Assembly (NCBI RefSeq): GCF_019175385.1
Contig: NC_083340.1
Span: 7,789,706-7,853,705, forward strand
Direction of reading: 5' to 3'
Source: Lycium barbarum
Lineage: Eukaryota; Streptophyta; Magnoliopsida; Solanales; Solanaceae
Length of the DNA: 64,000 nucleotides
This document shows positions 35,471 through 46,658 of this stretch, piece after piece; position 1 is the stretch's first letter; every line of letters starts with the position of its first letter. Position numbers and translations under genes: made by a program. The notes under the pieces are model-generated. The model had not been told where the DNA came from. It was given only the letters and a program-made list of their open reading frames with translations, and ran no database searches.

Positions 35471-36504
35471 TCTCACTCATGAGAAACCTTGTTAAAAAAT
35501 TTATATATTTTTTGTGTTTGATATATTATGTAGCTATAATAAAGAAGAAGAAACAAATAATATTTGTTTTGTTTGATAATTATACAAATCATAAGAAAAA
35601 CAAATACGTAAGAAATCTAAAACTTGATAAGAGTGTTGGAGTATATACCATTAACCATGCATTTAGATATGGTATATTCTAACAATTGTCATGGTTAAAA
35701 GTCAAAGTGGGAGATTGTTGGATATATACTATTAACCATGTGTTTGAATATAATATTTATTATAAAATAATTATTTATTCAATTTTTAATAGAGTTAAAT
35801 AGATCATGTACTAGTATGTGTGTCGTTTACTTATATAGTAGATAATTTAGTATGTAGAGTTAGTGTCACGACCCGACTAGGGGCCGTGACGAGTACCCGA
35901 TACTGGTACCGAGCACCCCTTATCTATCGTATTACCTGTACCTCTTAGCAAGCCGTGTAAACCGAGCCATTTTTTTTTCCTTGAACATAAACTAATAAAC
36001 TCCGTTATTACCTTGTACAACAATATTAACATGCCAAAACACTATACATATATCTGTACCTGACTGACTGTACGTATCTGTCTACGAGCCTCTAGACATA
36101 GTACACTTATACATAGAAAGGGTCGGGGTGCTACCAAGCCCGAATGTATATGCATAAAATAGTACCGCTGGAGTGAGGCTCCGGAACAACTGGAGCGCTG
36201 TCAAGTGCGGCTGGTAGAGCTTCTAAGGATCACGTCCACCTGTCTGCTGACCTGCGCGGCATGAAACGCAGCGTCCACAAGAAGGGACGTCAGTACGAAT
36301 AGTGTACCGAGTATGTAAGGCATGGAAGACAATGCAAGCAATAACATAGAGTGCGATTAATAATATCATGGAGTCACAGGACATATAACGAGGCAAGAAA
36401 GTAACCTGTACATAGGAAGGCCCCTTTTTGGGCGGCTATCATGCATGGCTTGTCTTTCCCTTTTAAAAACGTTTCCCCTCCATGCACATAGAAAATAGAA
36501 CTTA

Positions 36505-36810
36505 TATTATGTCGTATCTTGTCGTATCGTGTCCTATCGTGCCCTATCGTATCCTATCGTGGCATATCAGGTCGTATCCTATCGTGGCATATCAGGTCGT
36601 ATCCTATCGTGTCTTATCATGGCATATTATATCGTGTAATGTCATGTCTTACTACAGCATGTCGTATCGTGTTATATCATGTCAATGTCATAGTATAGTG
36701 TGTCATAGTGTATCATGCCATAGCGTAACTTGTCATATCATAGCATAGCTTGTCGTAGCGTATCATATCATGGCATAGCGTATCATAGCGTACCATATCA
36801 TAGCTTAGCT
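36505..36810. repeat. degenerate short tandem array in the solo LTR
   Basis: Dozens of 8-11-bp units of the type 'gtcgtatc / gtcctatc / ggcatatc' run without a fixed phase. The 2.7-kb copy at 10435 does not show an array of this size, which accounts for part of the length difference. Confidence 0.7.
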
Positions 36811-36984
36811 TTCGTTGAAAATCTTTTCTTGTTCATATATATATAAAAATAGAACATGTCATATTGCCGAGGCGTCGGCAGCCGATCCATTTAGCCATAA
36901 ATACACATCCCGCGTCCGGGCATCCCGCGTCCGGGACGATATCATGTCATGTAATGCCAACTGATCAGGTGGATATGCGTGTAT

Positions 36985-37215
36985 AACGCTCTGCCCTTAT
37001 TCCCATCTTCCCCGTATACATATGCATACATCATGTACATATATCAACGTCTATAGCGCTCTGAATCTTTTATCATATACATATACTGGTATCATGTACG
37101 TATATCAGCGACTATAGCGCTCTGGATCTTTTATCATATACATATACGTGTATCATATACATATATCAGCGTCTATAGCGCTCTGGATCTTTCATCGTAT
37201 ACATATACGTATATC
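36985..37215. repeat. 61-bp tandem repeat (about 3 units) in the solo LTR
   Basis: The anchor ctatagcgctctg recurs at 37051, 37112 and 37173. Units also contain 'catatacatatac' and 'atcatgtac'. Confidence 0.8.
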
Positions 37216-40014
37216 ATGTACATATTTTATAAACATATATATATCTTATATACATATACATGTCTTATATACTTTTACATATCTTATATACATATACATA
37301 TTTTATATACATATACATATTTCCATTAGAATGGTACAGTACTTATCGTTTGATAATCGAAACGAGGATCAAAAGTTTCCTTTGGATTCTACTCCCAAAA
37401 TAAGTCAAACGGAGCAATAGGGAAAATCCGGGAACAATGGGCCCACCTCGGGTCAAATGAGGCGGCGTACCAAATTTACGTACATTATATTTCATGACGT
37501 CACTTGTGAGGGTTTTAAGGTAGTCGAGTCATATTTATGCCAGTTCCAGATGTTTAGGAAGTTTTTCCAATATTTTACACAATTTCTAATTCAATTCTAC
37601 TGAATAAAAAAGGGGAAACTTTAGGTGCGGATTCCAGAGAATGGAGTTGTCCCCGAGGCTCGTATCCAACTTATTACGTCTAAGACATGCCATAGAAGGA
37701 AGGGTGAAGCCTTACATACCTTTTCCGCTTCATACACGTCTCCAAAATCAAGTTTCAAGTTCGCCAAAATCTACAATTTGGTCACAATTACCAAATGTTA
37801 ATTGTAAGGCTTTAAGATTTCAATCTTAACCAATACTTGTCTACAAAAATTTGGGCAGCATCTCCCCTATAAATACACCATCCCCAAAATTCAACTTAGC
37901 CAATTTTTAATCAACAACAATCCGGGAATTCAACCCGGCCAAACTATCAACACAATGACAACAACCATGACTACAAAACACAATATAACACAACTAGTCT
38001 TCTTTCCAACATAATGCAATAACTTTCATTCCAACTTCACATTTCCAAACCAATCTCAATGTTTTTACGTTCATTACTAATCAAGATCATTACAATATAA
38101 TTCGGAAGCATTTCATATCGTTTCTACCAAATATTCACAAGATATACAAAATATACAAACTTTCCACCAAAACCATAATCCATCCAAAACTTCTAATCTT
38201 CAATCTACATATTCATAACATATTTCCATCTTCCAATTTCATCAACCATAATCATAATTTGCACCTTAATAATTTCATTTTCATAATTACATAAATCTAC
38301 CATAAAATCACAAAACTTCTCATAACCACTTAACAACCAATCTTTCATGCCAATATGGACTATTATCCTTCCAAATTCACCAACTAACATAATAATTCAC
38401 ATTTAAAACTCCACTTCTATAATTACATAAAAACTTCATTAAAATCACATAATTTCCTATAACTATTTCCAATAATTTTCCATGCCAACTTGAACCATTT
38501 TCTTCCATTTCCAATATAAATTTCACCATAACCACAACTAGAATACAACATAAAATTCAACTCATATTATTTATACAACAATATACATATATGTCCACTT
38601 ACATATATGCACACCCACTTTGTAAACTTCCATATTTCCATAAATTCTACTCATTTCTACATACTACAACATAAACCAACCTTCATAACATAATAAAAAG
38701 GGATTAATTCTTACCTTTTTCTACAATCTTCTTCACTTGACCAAGTTGTCAACTTGAAGAAACAAGTGCTCTTTCTTCCAAAATAATTACACCAAGTTGT
38801 AAAGGACCCTTGAATTAGTGGAAATACCACAAAAAATAATTTTTGGAGAAAGATTTCAAAGGGACAAAATTTCAAGAGCTTGGCCGTATGACCCTTATGT
38901 TCTTGCTCTTGTTTCTTTGTTTTTCTCCTTCTAAATTTTTCTTGAAGGTTCTATGAGATTTTTGGATGATTAAGTGGCATTTTATCAATTTATCACATGA
39001 TTAATTCTACTTGGGCTTGGATCTTTTTTTTTCTTATTTTTCTAGCCATGGCCGGCCACCCTATGGGTTGGGCCTTAATTTCATTCATTTCTTTTTTGGG
39101 CCTAACCCGGTTGGTCCCGAGTTGGGCCTAGCCCACTGACCTTTCGACCTTAAAACGTCCATATCTCCTTGTACCGACGTCACCTGGGAACCCACGACCT
39201 ATGGTTGGAAAGCTAATTCAATTATCTACAACTTCTATTTCTGGGTATTTTTCCAAATTCCAAACTTATAATACCGTTTTTGCCCCTAGAAGTCAGATCA
39301 CCCGAAAACGTTTTCTTAAAAATATTCGTTTGGAGGACTTGCACTTTGATTTGGCCCAAGGGTCCTTCTTGAGTTGTGTTTAACTTCACATATGTGATTC
39401 ATATGACTTGTCACATGTTCCAAAAAAAATCTTAACGTGTGGGCCCCACCTCAGCTTACAAATAATCCGACGTTTAAAATTACGGGATATAACAGTTAGC
39501 TTATGTACATAAGATTAAATCCTTGGTTCTTATAAGTATAAAGTTTATGTTCACAATTTAAGATGGAAATTTGACAAAGCTATCGGTATGATTGTAGCAC
39601 GAGAATAAAATATAATTTATCTTGATTATGGGAATGAGCTTATTTCAACTTCTTGTGCTAGTACATTTTGCGTGTATTGAAACGAAAGTCAAAGTATAAT
39701 CATAATTGCTTTACTTTTCCTGAAGGAAAAATATAATTCTGTTCCATATTTGGCTGGTCTTTTTCTTGGAGGAAAATGTTTTGAACCTCTATAAATTGAA
39801 GAATCTCTCTCATACAACAGAACACAATAGCATCCACAATGTACATCATTAAAAGTTTTGTTTAAGGGAAGATTTTTCTCTCATAAGTTTTTATGCTTTC
39901 TTTTATATTAGTTTTTTATGTAGACCAATTAAGCAAATAATATCAAAGTATTATGCGTCTTTAATATACCTTTCTTTGTCCTCTAATTTATCGCCGCGCC
40001 GTTCAAGGTTTGCA

Positions 40015-40116
40015 ATTGTAGGCTTCCTCATGACGCCCTGTTACTTCGATCACAACACCAAGTAGATTGTAGGCTTCCTCATGACGCCCTGTTACTTCGA
40101 TCACAACACCAAGTAG
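40015..40116 (+). repeat. perfect 51-bp tandem duplication
   Basis: 40015-40065 and 40066-40116 are identical, each running from attgtaggcttcctc to caacaccaagtag. Confidence 0.95.
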
Positions 40117-41280
40117 AGATAAGTGTTTTTGTACTGAATATATAAAACCATCTCTCTAGCTCATTAAATGTTCTATGCTCTTAATCTTGATATGAATATT
40201 ATGATCAATGTGATTTGGTCATTATTTTAATTTATTAGAAGGTACGACTCAATTGCGGGTCTATGTATTCCTGGTAAATTGGATAATAGCAAAATACATT
40301 TGTGAAATAATAATTAGTTGATAGAATTCATGTCTCGACTTGAGATTGACGATACCCCTTTATGGATGCTTAAAAGTCTCATGTGAAAATCATGCAGGTG
40401 GATTTTGTATCTGTCACATGAGATAAGTTAAGTGAAAGGAAAAATGATTTAATTAGTCAATGAATTAAATTGTCAGTAATTTAATTTAATTGATTGGTAT
40501 CTGTAATCTTAACATGGTGGAGTTAAATAAGTTTTAATGTATAATTTCGAAATTAAATTGAAGAATGCAGTTACAGTTTTTTAGTGGAATAAATTGTAAT
40601 TTATTGTGGTAGGATTATTTCATTCATATTTCGAATTAATGCCACAATTGGAAGTCTCGTTATTAAATTTGTGGTCCTTGCTATGCCTAATTATTCTTGT
40701 ACTTGGAAAATAATATTCTTGTGGAGAAAGCAAGCCCAGACGTTTTGAACCAGGGTTTACACCCTAGAACGTGGCTATATATAGAATGTTTTTCTGCCCT
40801 AAGAGAGACACCTTTTCCTAGCCGTAATACTCGCCACTCAGGTATTCTTGTTCATAGAATACCTAGGTTAATAGAAGAAGACTGCAAACCGTGGAACTGA
40901 ATGAAGATCGCGTGGATGCATTAAGGTTCGATTTGCAAGTCACTCTTTAAGAGATAAATACTGATTTTATGTTTGATTAAAATTTTAATTATGTGTTGTC
41001 TATATTATATGCAAGTTCAATCCTGGCTATTTCCTTCCGCTATTTATGCCTGTATTCCACCAAAGAGTTGCACGAATTGAACTTTGTATGACCATTATTT
41101 AGGTATCTTGACTCAACCTATCTGAGCACAACTTAACTAACTTTCGAGCAAGATTGGACAATAACCTTTTTATTGATTCAGTTTAATTTGACTTACCTAA
41201 ATTAATCAAACTTCCCATTTGACACTCCTCCAATCATTATATTTCTGAGCAGGCTGAAAGTCATATTCCATAAAGAAAAA
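40117..41280. other. probable old LTR-type debris
   Basis: No gene supported. The 40700-41060 part (tatatataga near 40777, 'cctaggttaatag', 'ttccttccgctatttatgcc') has the feel of a copia LTR transcript start and LTR end, but I could not fix its boundaries. Confidence 0.3.
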
Positions 41281-41284
41281 AATA

Positions 41285-41547
41285 CTCTCCATATCCTATT
41301 TGTGTGACACTTTTCGCTTTTTCTAAAATCAATTTGAATAATATTTGAAGATAATTTGAATTTATCAACTTCATACTTGAAAATTAAAATTTAGATATTC
41401 AAAAAAATATACAAAATATATTATAAGTTGTAATTCTTTTTCATATCAATATGATAAAAAAAAACATTTTTTAAATGTTTGTTAAAGTTTATATAATTTA
41501 AATCTCGAAAAAAATGAAAAGTGTCACATAAAATGAGACAAACAGGG
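41285..41547. mobile_element. Stowaway-like MITE, TA target duplication
   Basis: TA at 41283-41284 and 41548-41549 flanks degenerate termini (ctctccatatcc / inverted ccctgtttgtctc) that lead into 'tgtgacac' arms of the type seen in plant Stowaway MITEs. About 263 bp, no ORF. Confidence 0.65.
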
Positions 41548-41574
41548 TAGTGTTTTTCTTCTCTAAAACTTAAT

Positions 41575-41933
41575 TAGGACATTCGAGCATAGTGTCAGAC
41601 GACCCACGATCACAGGATGTTCTTTTCTGATTAACCTGTTATTAAGGTTGATTATTCAATTAGCACATTATTAATCCGTGAAATCACTTCTTTGTCATAT
41701 CTAGAATTTTAAATTCTAGGGGTTTAACATCTTAAATTTTTAGCACTAAACCATTATATTTCTGAAGTTATGAGTTCATATCTACTATTTATTGTAATTT
41801 TAATAAAGTTACATAAATTTACACTTGGTATAAAAAGTTTGGGGTTCAATTGAATCACAAATTATAGTGCTCCATCCGCCTCTGTCTGTCACGGCTCAAT
41901 CTTAATTATTTTAACGTGTCATTCTCTACAATA
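41575..41933 (-). repeat. inverted fragment of block B left end
   Basis: Read on the minus strand it follows 21980-22145: 'agagaatgacacg', 'gattaattaa', then 'aataatgtgctaattgaataatc' and 'gatcgtgggtcg'. About 200 bases of foreign sequence (roughly 41690-41880) interrupt it. It ends abruptly at the Helitron terminus. Confidence 0.55.
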
Positions 41934-42795
41934 CTAGTTATGTGAGGCCCGTGCTAAGCCCGGGCCCAAACTCAAGATATAAAAGTAGATATTTTAACTA
42001 AAGAAATATAATTTATGTTAGGACAAGTATACAACAACAACATCAACCCCCATATACCCATTGTAGTCCCGCAAGTGGGTAGTTATATGAAAGCAAAATT
42101 TTCATTCCACTCCTTTAATATTTTAACTTCCATTTTGATGAAATTATTTACTTCAAATCAGATGTGGAGCCAGAATTTGACATTTATAACTTATGTATCC
42201 TAATTTTCTGAAGTTATTTAGTTCTAAATAAATAATCTATACATAGTTAATGAGCTTTTAAGACAAATACATAATTTAACTTGTGCAGCGGATGGAGCTG
42301 CTCCTCTCTTAATTAGGGATTAGGGGTTCGAACATGGATATGGAAAAAATCTTTGGAGGAAGCGCTCCCCCCGAATAGGCGCGATACAGAGCGAATTATC
42401 TGGATTAATTGGGCTCAAATGCGGATATCAAGCACCAACCAGAAAACCAAAGAATATGAAAAATGAGGTAGGAGGTTCGATAGCTTTTGAAAAGTAGACT
42501 TTAAAAACAAAAAACAAAAAAATTGACTTAAATAAATAAGATTAGGACCTAAACGTAATTAATTAAAAAGTTTTAAAAAATTTGGAAATTATTGTGAGGA
42601 CTACAAAAGTCCCCAGGTTCGACAGCTTTTGAAAAGTAGACCTTAAAAATAAAAAACAAAAAAATTAACTTAAATAACTAAGATTAAGACCTAAAAGTAA
42701 TTAATTAAAAAATTTTAAAAAAAATTAAAAATTATTGTGGGAACTACAAAAGTCTCCACGTTTGCTCTTATAAATAGTAATATATTGTCTTGCTT
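41934..42795 (-). mobile_element. non-autonomous Helitron (3' terminus clear, 5' end estimated)
   Basis: On the minus strand a hairpin (ggcccgggc tta gcacgggcc, 41946-41966, one mismatch) is followed 8 bases later by the terminal CTAG (41934-41937) and a host T. This is the standard Helitron 3' end. The host block is cut at exactly this point. The other end is estimated near 42795 where AT-rich 'ctcttataaatagtaatat' (inverted 'atattactatttataagag') resembles a Helitron 5' end. The interior includes a tandem duplication and, near 42320-42335, a tRNA-like 'ggggttcgaac' box. No Rep/helicase. Confidence 0.55.
42473..42757 (+). repeat. 142-bp tandem duplication
   Basis: Two units start aggttcga at 42473 and 42615 and end ctacaaaagtc.cca. 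They differ by scattered substitutions and small indels, so the duplication is not very recent. Confidence 0.85.
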
Positions 42796-42924
42796 TGCGA
42801 GCAATTACTTGTTTGTTTAGTGTTAGGTGAGTTCGCTGTTGTCAAATCAATATAGTACCGAGTAGTGATAAACAGAAAAGATTAACTATAGCTAGATGAT
42901 GTTTATTTGCATCAATCGCACTAT

Positions 42925-43187
42925 GAGCCTTTGGATTGACTTATAAGGTGCTTATAAGCTGTTTTCAGCCTTTTTGAGTATTTGACTGACCAGCTTAAAG
43001 TCATTTTGTGCTTAAAATAAGCTCAAAAAAATAATTGGGCCCATTTGACTTAGCTTATCTAAAACAGCTTATAAGCTGAAAACAACTTATAAGCCAAAAA
43101 AAAAAAAAAAGTTAGACTACTCCATTTTTTTTTTTTAGCTTATAAGCTATTTGCAGCTTATAGGCATAAGCCCATCCAAACAGGCTC
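42925..43187. mobile_element. 263-bp TIR MITE, 3-bp TSD TAT
   Basis: It starts gagcctttggattgac and ends inverted as gagcctgtttggatgggc, flanked by TAT (42922-42924 and 43188-43190). The interior is full of 'cttataagc' palindromic motifs. The copy-2 counterpart (about 24140-24150) lacks it. Confidence 0.7.
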
Positions 43188-43592
43188 TATGTCTTTTTTT
43201 TGTTGTTTTCCTCTGGAATCAAAACATGAAAATAATTAATTGGAAATATGTTTTAGTCAGGTTAATACATTTACTTCAGGATACTATGCTTTTTAGGAGA
43301 TTTTTCTCCCAATGAAAAAATATAGAGAAAATAATTAATCGGAAATATGTTTTAATCAGGTTAATACATTTATTTCAAGATACTATGCATTTTAGGAGCT
43401 TTTCGTCCAATGAAAAAATATAGAGAACTTCTAGTACTACTTTTTAATTTTTATTTATATCGGGTATAATTTTCTTCCGAGATGATTTTATTCATAAAAC
43501 TGATCTTAACTTATTTAGGATTGAGACATAACTATTGTTGTCGGATTAAGAAATGAACAGTTGCTATCAATATTAATAGAAAAATATATAGG

Positions 43593-43640
43593 AAGAAACT
43601 TCTTGGTAGTGTACAGAAGAAACTTCTTGGTAGTGTACAA
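43593..43640 (+). repeat. 24-bp tandem duplication in the upstream region of gene copy 3
   Basis: Two near-identical units (aagaaacttcttggtagtgt..) start at 43593 and 43617. Copy 2 has one unit at the matching place (24466). Confidence 0.85.
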
Positions 43641-44082
43641 AATCCCAACCTAAGCATTTCTGGCATATCTTCCTTTTTACACTTCCACTTGCATAGTAGA
43701 ACAAATAGACAGCACTATTACTAGCTAGTTTCCAAGCTGAACAAAAAGAAAATTGATCTTGATTGGATCCAAGTTTTGACACAGGTCGATCGAGCATGCT
43801 CGAGATCAGTGTTCAAATAATTAGAGAGAATAAGTGAAGTCCCATGTGAAATTAAAGGGTGGATAATTTTTCTTTGAGGAAGAAGATAAATAGACAACTA
43901 ATGAAATTTACAAGACTACAAAGTCTATAATTCATCACAATCCTATCCCAAGTTCCATTTGCCAACTTGTCTTGATATATAGTCTATGTATTCCCGCTGC
44001 AATATGTCCACATGGGCTCTCTCATCAAATTAATTTCAGAAATTTGAAAATATATATTAAAAAAAAAATCAGAATTTTTACC

Positions 44083-44090
44083 TATAAATA
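44083..44090 (+). promoter_or_regulatory. TATA box of proline-rich gene copy 3
   Basis: TATAAATA about 93 bases upstream of the ATG, context as in copy 2. Confidence 0.8.
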
Positions 44091-44182
44091 CCCACTCATT
44101 TCATCATTTCAAACACCAAGCAAACAACATTTTCATTAATTAGGCACATTCAATCGTTGAGAGTGCTAATTAACTCTGAAAA

Positions 44183-44644
44183 ATGGCTAAGTTTGGTGGT
44201 GCATCCTCAATTGCTCTTGTTCTCACATTGAACATTCTTTTCTTCAATATGGTTAGTTCCACTTATGTCCCATGCCCACCACCCCCACACCACAAACCCC
44301 ACCCTACCCCTACCCCCTCTACACCATCTACCCCCTCCACCCCATCAACCCCCTCTACCCCATCAACCCCATCATCAAAGGGTAAGTGCCCGAAGGACAC
44401 ACTAAAGCTAAAAGTGTGTGCCAATTTGTTGAATGACTTAGTGCACCTTGTTATTGGAAGTAGCCCAGCTAAAACACCATGTTGCTCTCTAATTCAAGGA
44501 CTTGCTGATCTTGATGCTGCTGTTTGCCTTTGCACTGCCATTAAAGCCAATGTGTTGGGAATTAACCTAAATGTTCCACTTTCCCTCAGCTTATTGCTCA
44601 ACAACTGTGGAAAGTATGCCCCCAAGAACTTCCAATGCGCATAA
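44183..44644 (+). CDS. hybrid proline-rich protein (14 kDa proline-rich / 8-cysteine motif), copy 3
   Basis: A 153-residue secreted protein with a signal peptide (1-26), a Pro/Thr/Ser linker with about seven TPS units (30-68), and an 8-cysteine domain (Cys 69, 79, 100, 101, 115, 117, 142, 152). It is almost identical to copy 2 apart from one extra Gly near the N-terminus (MAKFGGASS), FNMV for FTMV, and SKGKC/QCA as in copy 1. It is therefore presumed exported to the wall like its paralogues. The promoter is conserved with copy 2 for about 600 bases. aataaa at 44808-44813 is a plausible polyadenylation signal. About 1 kb downstream is the broken copy of the secreted-repeat gene, as in copy 2. 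Confidence 0.92.
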   Translation: MAKFGGASSIALVLTLNILFFNMVSSTYVPCPPPPHHKPHPTPTPSTPSTPSTPSTPSTPSTPSSKGKCPKDTLKLKVCANLLNDLVHLVIGSSPAKTPCCSLIQGLADLDAAVCLCTAIKANVLGINLNVPLSLSLLLNNCGKYAPKNFQCA

Positions 44645-45020
44645 GCCACTGGTTGTTTCCTTATTTAGAAATTTTCAATTTCATTTTTCTTTCAGTACTT
44701 TTGTTATTTTGTGTGTTTATGGTTGCTTGTTTGTCAGGGAATTTATTTTATTCTTGGTCAGAAAGTCTAGGCTTGTTTTCTATCCGTTGTATCCATTTTG
44801 TATTTGTAATAAATTCGACATCTACTGAGAAGTTATAATATGTTTGCTTTTCAGAATAGATTGATAGATGAAATTTAAATGGGTGGATTCAGCTATTGCT
44901 TAAACGAGTCGAATTAAATGGGTAGATCGATCATAATCCATTCAAAGTTTGCAAAGATGGACAAGTTAATTTGAGCTAAACAATTTATCATAATCAATTT
45001 TTTCAACTTATAATCATATC

Positions 45021-45630
45021 CATTTATTTGTTTGTTCTTTTGTAATTTGTGCAATGTAATGAACTTTATCCTACGACATTTAGTCTTTAATTATTACGGA
45101 AACAGGAAATTAAATTAAACTAATTAATACCGAATATTTACTAAAAATAAATATTGTTGAATAATTACCACACCGATTAGTTGTCCTCTATTTTATCAGA
45201 CGCAACGCACTACTTTTTACCACAATGTGGTATCATGAAACAACACCCAGCATGGGTGCGTTTGCCATGATTTTTTGTGATAAAAATATATGCACATCCA
45301 CCATGGGTGCGTCAGCATTTCAATTGAGAAATCCTGAACCGGATGAATCACGTGGCGGCACGCCCAAAGCGCCCATCCACCATGGTTGGGCTAATCTTTT
45401 TTATAAAGTTTTGATGCTTGCATTTTATTTTTTTACTTTATTTTTAGTAATTTCCCATTCGGTATTCAGGAAGCGCTTTGGGGTTTGACAAAATTGACGG
45501 GTCGGGTTTGTACTGAAAAGTCTCACATTAGAGGTAAAGTGTTTCCTAACAAAGGCGATTTTAGACTCAAGACTCGAACTTGAGACCTCTGATTAAGTTT
45601 AAATTAAAAGGAGCACATACCTCTCCACCA
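45021..45630 (+). repeat. downstream part of gene unit copy 3, no gene
   Basis: It matches copy 2 from about 27018 to 27640, including 'acaatgtggtatcatgaaacaac' and one SINE-like unit (about 45478-45600). The open frame at 45225-45488 is not conserved as a frame in copy 2 and I do not call it. Confidence 0.55.
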
Positions 45631-45872
45631 ATGATGATGGAATTCAAGAGGTTCCAATACGATAACAAATCGTCAAAGTCGGAACAATATTTATGATGAT
45701 GGTGGAATTCAAGAGGCTTCCAAAATGATAAAAATCGTCAGTGTGGTAGCAATATTTACGATGAATTCAAGAGCCTTCCAAAATAATAAAAAATCGCCAA
45801 AGTAGTGGCAATATTCACGATGTTTCTATTACTACTGCTAAAAATTATGGTAGTTTCACTACTTGGCACTGA
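45631..45872 (+). pseudogene. headless copy of the secreted-repeat protein gene (copy 3)
   Basis: This corresponds to the mature part of the 28699 gene from about codon 32 to the stop (ending in a frame reading YGSFTTWH). It has IQE and NRQ-type repeats but several frameshifts. The promoter, start codon and signal peptide are missing because about 1.15 kb (roughly 27640-28793 of copy 2) was deleted, joining 'ctctccacca' directly to 'atgatgatgg'. The 3' flank is still well conserved to 46056. Confidence 0.8.
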
Positions 45873-46079
45873 TGTTACAAAAATAGTATTTGAAGACTTT
45901 CTACGGTACTTGAAAGGACCACAACTTTAATAATGTGCTTTAATGCTGTTCTAAGCCCTGTCTACGGGTTGTTAATATTTCATTTTGAATTTGTAGTCTT
46001 GCTGTTCGCAAGATTGGCAATGTGCTGGTATGAGTTTTATTTCAAGGCTTGTAATAGTAGGTGGTTGTTGGTGAGTGCA

Positions 46080-46658
46080 CTGCTACTCCAATACTACTAC
46101 TCCCCATATCAGATCCCCCACGCCTATGCAAACCAACAGGAAATACAATACCCACCACCAACAACCAATGCAAACCAAATACCAACACCCCACTGGAACA
46201 TCGAATTACTGCAACAACATGCCCTAATGTTGTTGGAAAATACCCAACTCTTGACTCACATGGTGACCCAGGGACTGTAGTCAAACCTGCAAACTCAAAC
46301 AGCAATTCAGACATTACAGGTTCAAGAAATAATAGCATTGAAAATTATACACCAACTGAGCCTCTTCAACGGACAGGAACCAAACAACCAAACGGTGAAC
46401 CTTCAAGTGAACATCGACAACAATGGGGAAGGAGGACTGGAACAAAACCAAACCCAGAACCAGGAGGTACCTATGGAGGCACTAAACGAGGCAGAAGCAG
46501 TGGAAGCTCAGGAGGAAATACTTCCGGAGGAGATAGCACAGGATGAAATAATCCAGGAGATGGATCCATTACCAGACAACCTCGATATAGACCAGGACAA
46601 CCAAGTAATCCCCGAGATGGAACAAGAAGTAATGGCGGAAGAGGAACATCCACAATAA
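46080..46658 (+). pseudogene. LINE ORF1 C-terminal tail
   Basis: A Gln/Asn/Pro-rich then Glu-rich low-complexity frame (YPPPTTNANQIPTP..., then IDQDNQVIPEMEQEVMAEEE) with a stop at 46278-46280 and again at 46656-46658. A LINE ORF1 tail upstream of the endonuclease is the best explanation. The folded part of ORF1 is missing because the insertion is 5'-truncated. Confidence 0.5.

Larger units (their letters stand above)
35864..39494 (-). mobile_element. LTR-retrotransposon solo LTR (3631 bp), perfect 5-bp TSD
   Basis: It starts TGTCACGACCC and ends GGGATATAACA, flanked by GTTAG at 35859-35863 and 39495-39499. It is the same family as 10435-13105 in the opposite orientation, and longer. No coding region or second LTR, hence a solo LTR. 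The strand is inferred from the related element at 49610-53466. Confidence 0.88.
35706..40108 (+). mobile_element. copia-like 3' LTR remnant, split by a solo LTR
   Basis: aagtgggaga (35706-35715) followed by TGTTGGATATAT is the usual copia polypurine tract plus LTR start. The LTR is interrupted at 35864-39494 and resumes with a TATA-like ctataaat near 39789. It probably ends cacaaca at 40057 or in the duplicated copy at 40108. No pol is left upstream, and a similar 'gttggagtatatac..attaaccatg' stretch at 35636 suggests local rearrangement. Confidence 0.45.

Noticed and set aside
36482..36748. 88-codon frame rich in Ser/Tyr/Val/Cys
   Set aside because: A translation of the short tandem array in a solo LTR; composition only.
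42300..42430. tRNA gene or separate SINE at 'ggggttcgaac'
   Set aside because: A B-box-like motif only. No A box at the right spacing and no TSD found, so it is mentioned only within the Helitron entry.
44571..44838. Two plus-strand frames at the end of proline-rich gene copy 3
   Set aside because: Out-of-frame extensions of the gene and its 3' UTR; not conserved in copy 2.
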